From Branchiostoma floridae (lineage: Eukaryota > Chordata > Leptocardii > Amphioxiformes > Branchiostomatidae), in the NCBI RefSeq assembly GCF_000003815.2, contig NC_049996.1:5782012-5846011 (forward strand): DNA of 64,000 nt. Direction: 5' to 3'. Below are positions 10,527 to 19,701 of this stretch, in pieces. The notes beneath the pieces are model-generated. The model did not search any database and was not told the origin of the DNA. It worked only from the letters and a program-made list of their open reading frames with translations. A program made the translations under genes and the position numbers. Each line of letters opens with the position of its first letter. Position 1 is the stretch's first letter.

Positions 10527-11845
10527 TCTATGGTACGGTATTCGCAGCCCATCGGTCTCTTTACCTCCCCAACCGAAATCAAGAACCCACTTTTACACAG
10601 GTGTGACAGCGATCTCGCCCCCCCGGCGATCTCGCCCCCCCGGGGGGCGAGATCACTAGCGTTTTCGCCCCCCTTTAGCGTTTTCGCCCCCCCCCCCCCG
10701 AGCAGCTGGCTACTACATATTACAGGTGCGCTACCTGGTACTATACTGCACCTGGGGAGTAACGTATATGGTGTGTTACCTGGTACCTATATGGCACCTT
10801 ATTACCGTACCAAAAGATGTCATACCTCGAAAGTCGATACTATATTGTTCGGTGCAAACATGACATTGAAATGAAAAAGACAATTTTTGCAGCTGAGGTG
10901 GCATAAGAACAGTGCTACTGCGAACGTATAAATCAACACCGTCTATGGTACGGAATACGTCAGCTATAAGTTTTCAATTTGTCACAGTGTTTTCTATCTT
11001 GTGCTGGAAACATTTCCAAAGCACTAACAAAAACACACGTACGTAAATAATAGTTTCTCATTATAAACACTATCTACGCGCAAGTTGATATAGCTGTTGC
11101 TAAATGCTACACAAACACTGGTAAAGTACCTGTCTTAAGAAACACGGGTAAATGCATCAGCTCCTAAATACTAGAAAAAACAGTCATGTTGGAGGTGAAG
11201 ATAACCCTTGGCCAGGTGCATATACTAAAATGTGCGTTATTCTAATTAATACCTAATATTTGCATAATTAATAAAGACATTACATAGTTCTTTTGTGGTC
11301 ACTTCATGGTAGAGACTTCATATTGGAGATATATAGGTTGCTTGAGGACAGGTGAATACAATTAAATACATCTTATGTCAAGACTCAGGTATATGCAATA
11401 ATGGGAATACAAGGGACCAAACCCTCCTTGTCTGAAACAAGTTCAACTATCTTATTACCATGTAATTACGTTAATATTGATACTATGAATGGAGTTATGT
11501 ATCAAACTCGTGTACTTATATCATTCTGAAACTACATTTTGTGATTTATACCAATCAACTTTTAAAATGTCATGTAAACCCGTTTTTTTTGGGGGGGCGA
11601 AATCGCTAAAGGGGGGCGAGGTAGGGGGGCGAGATCACTAGCCGGGGAGGGCGAGATCGCTAGTGATTTCGCCCCGGGGGGGGGGGCGAGATCGCTAGTG
11701 ATTTCGCCCCGGGGGGGCGAGATCGCTAGTGATTTCGCCCCCGGGGGGGCGAGATCACGGGGGGGCGAGATCGCTGTCACACCGGGATGTAAATCACTTC
11801 TTCCATTAGACAAGACCGAACCACATACCGTACCAAGGTTCATAT
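10527..11845. mobile_element. Large GC-hairpin foldback element
   Basis: The outer parts are inverted copies. Tggtacggtat near 10530 and the ggtgtgacagcgatctcgcc run at about 10606 reappear inverted at about 11770 and 11830. Both ends carry short arrays of a quasi-palindromic unit, ggggggcgagatcgctag and its complement (10610-10700, 11585-11775). The left end also includes a fragment of the SINE body (10558-10606). The middle is AT-rich without coding frames; ctacctggtact repeats at 10730-10800. Confidence 0.55.
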
Positions 11846-11939
11846 TAATCTACCCATAATTAACTGCGCTGTGGTGTTTGAGCACAAACAGCGTCACAAA
11901 CACGGCTACAAAGTAGGCTAACGTGGACATAAATTTCCT

Positions 11940-12292
11940 TATAGTATGTGGAGAAGGACAACCTCAAGCCAACCGTCCACACTTACGCCACATCTTCAGA
12001 AAAGACGCTGGAGCCGCATGTTCCCCGTTGATGAACTGTGATTGGTTAAGCCACCAGGGCACCTTGCACCTGGTCAGTGCACTATGCACTTGGCCTATAA
12101 AAGCGAGGACATGCTGTACTATGCTCATTCGAGCCCATAACACTGAGGAAGCCACACGGCGAAACATGTTTGTTGTGTGTTGGTTCGAATAAAGTTCCTA
12201 AACGGGGAACATGCGGCTCCAGCGTCTTTTCTGAAGATGTGGCGTAAGTGTGAACGGTTGGCTTGAGGTTATCCTTCTCCACACACTCTATA
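11940..12292. mobile_element. 353-bp element with ~90-bp inverted arms around a mini transcription unit
   Basis: Arms of about 90 bp (about 11940-12033 and 12200-12292) are near-perfect inverted copies. The flanks are 14-bp direct repeats, gacataaatttcct (11926-11939) and gacataaacttcct (12293-12306), one mismatch. Between the arms lie an inverted CCAAT box (gattggtta), TATAAAAG (12096-12103), a hammerhead-like fold (12109-12169) and AATAAA (12188-12193). There is no protein frame. The parts recall the terminal repeats of Penelope-like elements or retrozymes, but the assignment is inference. Confidence 0.6.
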
Positions 12293-13129
12293 GACATAAA
12301 CTTCCTGGCACAGCTATAGCAAACAGCAAACTTACCCTAAACTGCAGTCATCTATAGTTCTGTCCCCGTGAGGATAGTGGCGTTCTGTTCTAACGTTACT
12401 TTGGGGATATCTCTGACTGGTACGAGTGCGTCACAATACTTAATAATTCAGTATTCGTCTCTCGACTCAATCAACACAGCAGCATTAATCGACTCACGCA
12501 GACCCGAGTCATGTATTGTCAGACCCGACTGATTATGTTTCCCGTATAGAAAGCATATTATTTGTGCTGATGAGTCTTTTTTTCTTTCTTTCTTCTTCTT
12601 CTGTCGTTTTTGCCAAGCCTCAGGGTGAGCCTATTTTCATTTTTTATTATTGACGACGCCTCATTAGCGGGCCTAATATGTATAAATTGTGTGCGAGTAG
12701 CTTGACAAAAGGCAAATTACTAGGAAGGAAACATCCTGCGTTTTCTTGCAATTGCCTTTCTAGTTACAATTGGAATGTCAAGCGCCAAAAAAATTACCAC
12801 ATTTATTTCTTTATTGTTTGCCTTCGGTTCAACAGCCCATACACACACATATGCAACACATGAAAAACTCTTTCTTGTTCTTTTCTGATCAGGCACCAGG
12901 TGCTCAGTATTTGGTACGTCTACAGGTTTATTAGCCATTTTGTACATCATTCACAGTGTGACATTAAGCCCTCTTCACTTTGTCTATCCCTGTCCGTCTG
13001 TCCATTTTCCCCTCCTGCAATATCACACTGTCGAACAGTGAGTCCGACAGATTGTTAGTGGATAATATATGGTGCATTTTGTAAACAAGCACATCATCAA
13101 TTCATATTGTACATATCTTGGTTCAGCGA

Positions 13130-13332
13130 CCCCATACCATCACCATTATCATCACTATCGTCATCAACACTATCATCACCATTATCATCACCAACATCAT
13201 CACCATCATCATCAGTATCATCATTACCAACATCATCGTCATTATCATCATCACCACCACCATCATTATCAACGTCATCATCACCATCATAATCATTATC
13301 ATCACCACCACCATCATCATCATCAACATAGA
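13130..13332. repeat. (ATC)n microsatellite
   Basis: About 200 bases of imperfect cat/cac triplets, open in several frames for that reason only. Confidence 0.95.
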
Positions 13333-14384
13333 CCGTTTTACGGTTTATTCTCCAGTAAGGTTTCTCATCAGGTCATATACTTTCCATCAGGTCCTTTCTA
13401 AACAGGTTTGATTCGGGTTTGAATGTTGAATGGTGTCTTAAATGTACAACCGACCTACAATGTACCTACTAGATGAATGACAATATATCTAGATATATTT
13501 ACATTCATGACAGTCAGGGTTGATCGCTTCCTTTCATATAACATAGCTTCACTTTGACTTTATTGACGATGAAACAAGTCATTACATGGGACTGCCTATG
13601 GCTGCGTTTTACTGTTAAGTTCGACGTCTGTTTCTCAATTTTCCATTTGATGCTGCATGCCTTACATTCTTCCTCCTTCTGCTAGTTTGACAGTGTTACC
13701 TGCACATCTTCGCGACCCTCCGAGGGCACAGGACACCAGTGGAAATCTGTGTTGGAGATAATGTAAACAAGGCATCATCATCATCATCTTCGCCGCTAAT
13801 CAGCAGTGCAAACAAAACAAGGCATGCGCAAGTTCGGGTGTCATCATCTCATCCGTGAACATTCCAGCTTATCCTACAGTACAATGCTGTCTCAATTGCC
13901 AAAAGTCCAATGTCAACAATGGTGGAAAATATTTCACTGCTTCAAACAATGTCGCCATATTCGTTTCTGATGACGTCAACTTAGACTGACCACTTCAAAT
14001 AAGATGGACCAAAATGTTGTTTTGTTTTACCAAACCTGAAAGTCTACATCCTACATGTCATCAATATGAATTTCTCTTACATTTACCAAGAAAAGGGCTT
14101 CTACAAGTATTAAAATGGCTAAAAATTGGACCCTTAGAGTAGGTGTTCACTGACCTTTGCCCTCCTAGATGTCGCCCTTCTGAAGAAGCAGCGCCCTCGT
14201 GTGGCGATTGTGGCGCACGATCGGCCACTCGTCCACAACCACGCCCTGTCAGAACAATAGAGCAAAATCAGATTAGATAGGACTTTTTATTTCTATTTGC
14301 TTTTGGACAGACGAGGACAATGTGGCACTGCACTCAAGTTTTGTAACTTATATTAAGAAGTTATATTAACAGTTTCACATACAC

Positions 14385-14587
14385 GGTACAGACAGAAGGT
14401 AAAGGTAGTCTTTTACCTCCCTGACCGAAGTCAGGTACACATTTTTACACCTGGGTGAAGTGAGGAAGCTCGTGTAATGTGCCTTTTCCAAGGGCACAAC
14501 GTCGGGGGCACGGCGGGGACCGAACTCAGGACCTATAGATTCCGAGCCGAACACTCTACCAGTCACGCCACGCCTGACGCCGTAGAT
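14385..14587 (-). mobile_element. tRNA-derived SINE
   Basis: On the minus strand the head reads ggcgtgactggtagagtgtt (A box) and ggtcctgagttcggtcccc (B box). The body then matches the copy at 10137-10320 (cgtgcccccgacgttgtgcc, tcacccaggtgtaaa, ggtcagggaggtaaaag). The tRNA resemblance is clearer here than in the other copy. Short poly-T-flanked ends; no target duplication was identified. Confidence 0.75.
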
Positions 14588-14674
14588 AGGACTTTTATAT
14601 AGCAATTTTATTAGATGTTTATGAAGTCACACGGGGAAAACAGCATGAGCACTATGATATCTGATTTAGGGTCA

Positions 14675-15235
14675 TTATTACCTTCACCAAGACGATTATG
14701 TTTTCGATGCTGTTTGTGGATGGGTGTGTTTGTAGGTTTGCTTGTGGATAGCATAACTCTAGAGGTTGTGGATGGTTGTCGGCAATACGAAGGTCAGTGG
14801 CTTTCCTTTGGTACTGCAGCAGAAGTTCTTTTTCTGGACATGCTATGTTAAAGAATGGGGACCCCTAGCAGCTTTCTTCAACTACAAAGAACGATTTTAG
14901 TTATCATCTTAAAGGGCAAATCTTTAGTTACCATCTTAAAAGGCAAAGACTGTACTTTTAGTTATCATCTTAAAGGGGAAAAAAGGGGTTTATGGATCGC
15001 CATAAGTTTTGGTATGTAGATACCATGAGTGATGATTGACATTAATTCTGTCGTGATGATGCGGTATTTTATCTGAAATATTGAAATGTGGTGTCCATCT
15101 GGACTACCAATGAAAGACAAGGGGGAGGGCACTTGTTTTGCTGACCCCAAACCCACATACCAAATATCATAGAAATCCGTCAACAGTTCTTGAGTTATCA
15201 AGGTATACAGTCAATTCAGGGGCGTAGGCATTCTT
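14675..15235. repeat. Dispersed repeat fragments, short tandem 'tcttaaaagg' block
   Basis: Holds a common invertebrate repeat block beginning ttaccttcaccaagacg, then a three-fold repeat of ttagttatcatcttaaaggg (about 14890-14980), then a copy of the ccaaatatcatagaaatccg ... gttcttgagttat block. Confidence 0.5.
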
Positions 15236-15451
15236 TACAGTATTATGATTTCTCTATATAAAGATATCTAAAATGCACGAATGCATCACGTTGAGAATTG
15301 ACTGTTCTCAAAGTGATACACTCGTGTATCTTCAGAGCAATTGTATTTATCTATTTATTTCTTTGGTTTTGCTGTTCAGCACGCACAACCAGCAACTGTA
15401 ATACTGTAAAGAATGTCTCCGTCCCAGAGGCGTCACTAAAAAAACACTCAC

Positions 15452-15584
15452 AGACAGCCCAGTGCTCCTCTCCAGCTCGCCCCCGCGGTCAGCATTGAAG
15501 AACTTGTCCCATTCCCTCTGTGGCACCTTGTAGTTTGGATCCTTGGCGGTGCACATCGGAACAGGCCTGCGCTTCCCCCAAAAT
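15452..15584 (-). CDS. Possible isolated exon, unknown protein
   Basis: A minus-strand frame between acceptor gtctttcgtag| and donor |GTGAGTG encodes about 44 residues, including RRPVPMCTAKDPNYK and VPQREWDKFF. It is far more protein-like than the surrounding repeats and is GC-rich. I do not recognise the family and found no matching neighbouring exon, so it may be a relic captured beside the minisatellite. Confidence 0.3.
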
Positions 15585-15604
15585 CTACGAAAGACCAGAG
15601 CGTC

Positions 15605-16030
15605 AAGTGTGTACGCGGTGTGTGAGCAATGCACACGCCGGTTTTTGCCGTGTGCGAGCAATGCACACGCCGGTTTTAGCAGTGTGCGAGCGATGCACAC
15701 GCCGGTTTTAGCAGTGTGCGAGCGATGCACACGCCGGTTTTAGCAGTGTGCGAGCGATGCACACGCCGGTTTTAGTAGTGTGCGAGCGACGCACGCGCTG
15801 GTCTTGAGCGGTGAATGAGCATTGCACACGCTGGTGTATGTAGTGTGCGAACAGTTTACGCGCTGGTTTAAGCAGTGAGCAATGCGCACACGCTGTTGTG
15901 TGTTGTGCGCGAGCAATGTGCACGCTGGTGTAAGCAGTGCGTGACCAGTGTAGACGCTGGTGTTTTAGTAGTGTACGAGCATTGCAGACGCTGGCGTGTG
16001 TAGTGTGCGAGTAGTGTACGAGCCTGTTCT
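15605..16030. repeat. 32-bp hairpin minisatellite
   Basis: About 13 copies of a 32-bp unit, nearly identical at the left and diverging to the right. Each unit contains gtgtgc-gagcgat-gcacac, so single strands can form a 6-bp stem with a 7-base loop. Open frames on both strands are by-products of the repeat. Confidence 0.9.
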
Positions 16031-16406
16031 GACGTACAAAGCGGGGTGCCTTTGCGGTAGTAGGAGGGCAAAAATCATGTGAATTTGTTATATTTGTTTG
16101 GTATTATGTTAAGGTAATAGATTTATTTCAGTAAGAAACGAAATGTAAGTATGTTCGCGTATCCGTCAAATTGTAAGGTTATGGTAAAACATGTTACTAA
16201 GATTTTTTATTGCAAGGAATAAAAGTTTTATTCATCTTGTATGCTGCTCCTTTCTTCTGTCTGTTTTAAAGAATTATGTTGAGATTTCATGTTAGATAAA
16301 ACATTTACACAATTTAGTTTAATTGATTTATACAAAGATTTAATCTCATTTAGGCTTCTCTTGGGGCTGACATTAGCACAAATGTTAATCTCCAGGCAGA
16401 TCCTAC

Positions 16407-16512
16407 GGTGGCATTAGATAGTATCAAAAGCTGCCGGAGGAGCAAAGCCGGACTAGGAGCCTTTGGCAAGCTGTACTCCTTAACCAGCTTTGATACTGTC
16501 TTATGCCACTGG
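16407..16512. mobile_element. Small palindromic element
   Basis: Ggtggcattagatagtatca at the left pairs with the inverted tgatactgtcttatgccact at the right (about 26-bp arms, few mismatches), enclosing about 50 bases. It could be a MITE or a stem-loop RNA gene. No flanking duplication was resolved. Confidence 0.45.
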
Positions 16513-17369
16513 TAAATTTAACTTATACTCGTTGTCAATCAATTTCAGGTATGTGGTAGTCAACTAAAACCAGATCTCAGACACCAAGGTTCTCTTATGA
16601 TACCATTTAATGCTACGTTTGATATATTACATTGTTACTCGTACTTTTACAGTTAGCATTTTGTTACAGAATTTCAATAATTTTCTCATCATGCATGCAC
16701 AATCTATAACAAATCAAGAACGAACGTCAATTTTGTTCAGCTTAATACATTTTTCTGCTAAATTTTTTAAAAAATGAAACTTTTTGTCTAAACCACTTGT
16801 TCACGGTGACTTGTTTATTAATGCGATGGTCACATTTCCAATTCTTGACCCAACCAGCCTTTCTGAACGAAAATCAAATAATTCATATCAATAAAATTGA
16901 AATATCAATTCTGTACACGAATGATGCTCATGATTAGATTTTACATTTTTTGTTGCCTTTTGTATCATACTTTGCACTCCCGCACACTGCCAGGCCAGGG
17001 TTGAGAATTATGATCGAATTAGAGACACCACTAGCCTTTAAGAATTCCACATTAACAAAATATACAAAGGTACTCTTGGGAATACATTTCATACGTTAAG
17101 AAATTACATGATAGAACCATAAAGCTACTTGGAGGAAACTAAAAGGCCTACTACATTCTTTCGCCGTTCTTAGTGTGTGAGGACTGGGCCTTTAGCCGTA
17201 CCTTTTGTTTTGCTTTCAAATGCTCTTGGAATCCTGTCTGTGGCTCGTTCCGGTTTTTTTTTCATTTAAAGGTTATCTATGTTCTTGATTGCCTTTGTTC
17301 TGGGCTTATTCTCGGTGGCTTAAATCTTAAGCATAACGGCCTCTGTTGCCATGACCATAAATGTTTTGT

Positions 17370-18525
17370 TGCTATTATCCTAAAAAAAATTAGCTGGTAC
17401 GGCGGTCGTGGAGAGTTCTGTTTCTATGATCCTAAAAGGTTCTGTTGCTGTGATTCTAAAAGCTCTGTTGTTATATAGATCCCAAAAGGTTTTGTTGCTA
17501 TGTCCCCAAACAGTTCTGCTGCTATGATCCTAAAACTTCTGTTGCTATGACCCTAAAAATTCTGTTGCTTTGATCATGAAAATTCTGCTGATACGATCCT
17601 TAAAGTCCTGTTGCTATAATCCTCAAAGTCCTGTTGCTATAATCCTCAAAGTTCTATTGCTATGATCCTAAACGTTCTGTTGCTATGATCTTAAAAGGTT
17701 CTGTTGCTATGATCCTAAACGTTCTGTTGCTATGATCCTAAAAGTTCTGCTCCTATGATCTTAAAAGATCTGTTGCTGTTATCCTAAAAGTTCTGTTGCT
17801 ATGATACCAAACAGTTCTGTTCCTATGATCCTAAAGAGTTTTGTTGCTATGATTCTAATAGTTCTGTTGTTATATATGATCCCAAAAGGTTCTGTTGCTA
17901 TGATCGCAAACAGTTCTGTTGCTATGATCCTAAAGGTTCTGTTGCTCTGTATGATCCTACAAGGTTCCGTTGCTATGTTCCAAGACAGTTCTGTTGATAT
18001 GATCCTGAAAATTCTGTTGCTAAGACCCTACAAAATCTGTTACTATGATCCTAGAAAATCTGTTGCTATGATCCTTGAAGTTCCGTTCCTATGATATTAA
18101 AAGTTCTGTTGCTATGATCCTAAAGGTTCTGTTACTATGACCCTAAAACTTCTGTTGCTACGATCCTAAAAGGTTCTGTTGCTATGATCCTAAATGGTTC
18201 TGTTGCTATGATCCTAAAAGTTCTCTTGCTATGATCCTAAAAGTTCTCTTGCTATGATCCTAAAAGTTCTGTTGCTATGATCCTAAAAGTTCTGTTGCTA
18301 TGATCCTAAAAGTTCTGTTGCTATGATCCTAAAAGTTATGTTGCTATGATTATAACCAGTTGTGTTGCTATGATTATAACCAGTTGTGTTGCTATGATCT
18401 TAAAAGTTCTTTTGCTATGATCCTAAGCAGTTCTGTTGCTATCATCATAAAATGTTCTTTTGCTATTATCCCAAACAGCTCTGTTGCTATGATCCTAAAA
18501 TGCTCAGAATCTGTGATCGTAAAGA
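17370..18525. repeat. 23-bp minisatellite array, ~1.15 kb
   Basis: About 45-50 copies of gttctgttgctatgatccta plus aaa, most regular between 18090 and 18350. Variation in A-run length and single bases rises towards the ends. Short frames reading repeated SVAMILK-type peptides are artefacts. Confidence 0.93.
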
Positions 18526-18529
18526 GTTG

Positions 18530-19700
18530 ATTTGTTATTATTGTCAGAGACAACCAGACCATTCCAGTCGCTGTAACTTCAAATATGGATACCTGAAAGT
18601 TTTCGTCCGTGTAAGAACTTACCATGGTTCATATATCCACCTCTACTATACATGTATGTCAATCAGCACACCAGGGTACTGTACTGTGATTTACGGTACT
18701 AAAATGTTAAGGATCTGCTACTATAATCCAATTCCTTACATCTAATCGCCCAAACAGCAGTGTCTGTTGTACAACCTGGTAGGGAATCAGATACATTATA
18801 ATTATTATAAAAATGATATATGTCAAAGATAGGAGAACAACTTGGGTTTTTACCAAAGTCACAAAACTGTAAAAATCTCACTTCACAGTGGGGCTTTATG
18901 CTTCAAATCATCACAAACGAAACAGGACTCACAAGTGCCACGCAGATGTTTTGGGTTACTACACCGGATTTAGTGACAGATATTTGTCAAATAAACCATG
19001 AAAGCGTTTTAAAGTTTTACCCATCAGGGAAGCTATTACGATGAACCTTGTTCCCTCAAGGTGTATTCGTCATGAGAAGTGGACTGTAGAAGAATAAATG
19101 GAGGTTTGCTTCTGTGAAATTGGCAAAACGTGTCCTTGCTGACATGCTGAGAAAGTTCTTAGTTGAGACACCAGTGAGTGAAGTTCCGAGAAGCAATTGG
19201 AAATGGCGATTGAGTAACATCAGGAGCTAATGCTTTTGAGAGAGAGGATGTAAGGACAGTACTGCAACAGGCTGTACAACCATTAGAATCAACTATGTTT
19301 GACAGGTACAATTGCTTCTACATGCATGCTCCAAACGAAGACTGTGCAAATCAATGTTCTATGAGAAACATGTATGCACTAAGATTTTATGTGCGTATAA
19401 AGTAACTTTCAAATAGATATTTAGAAAAGGTTTCTGATGTTATAGTATCCTTAAGTCCATTTCAAAGCCAGAGGGGCATTCCGATAGTTTGTCACTTTTC
19501 TTTCGACAAGTGATATTTTCAATCGCCAATACAGATGAAAAGGAAAATTGGCCTTAAACTCAGCACAATAGCCGATTTAATCTTTTCTTTAAGAATCAAA
19601 AGAGTTAAATGAAATCCGCCTATTCACATTTCGTGTGAATCTTATCAAAATTTGAGGTAAAACCTATGGTTATGATTTACAACTCTTGAAATGACTAAAA
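18530..19700. other. 3' flank of the LRR gene
   Basis: AT-rich with no convincing exon on either strand. On the minus strand an ATTAAA (about 19574-19579) lies some 125 bases past the LRR stop codon and could serve as its poly(A) signal. Confidence 0.4.
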
Positions 19701-19701
19701 T

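Noticed and set aside
10610-11790. CpG-island-like promoter from the GC-rich runs
   Set aside because: The GC content comes from simple hairpin repeats inside an inverted-repeat element, with no gene next to it.
13069-13411. Plus and minus frames of about 100 codons (His/Tyr-rich)
   Set aside because: Caused by the (ATC)n microsatellite.
14155-14265. GC-rich segment open on both strands with good acceptors (plus ...ccctcctag|, minus ...gttctgacag|)
   Set aside because: Either strand could be a short terminal exon of about 27-30 codons, but no partner exons or recognisable protein were found, and the agcgccctcgtgtgg motif is common in repeats.
15605-16030. CRISPR-like array (regular 32-bp units with palindromes)
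   Set aside because: Units are contiguous with no unique spacers, and the genome is animal. It is a minisatellite.
15543-16071. Several frames with repeated CERCTRRF or AHTAKTGVC peptides
   Set aside because: Caused by the 32-bp minisatellite.
17173-18094. Plus-strand frames with repeated SVAMIL peptides
   Set aside because: Caused by the 23-bp minisatellite; the unit is not a multiple of three, so no frame stays open.
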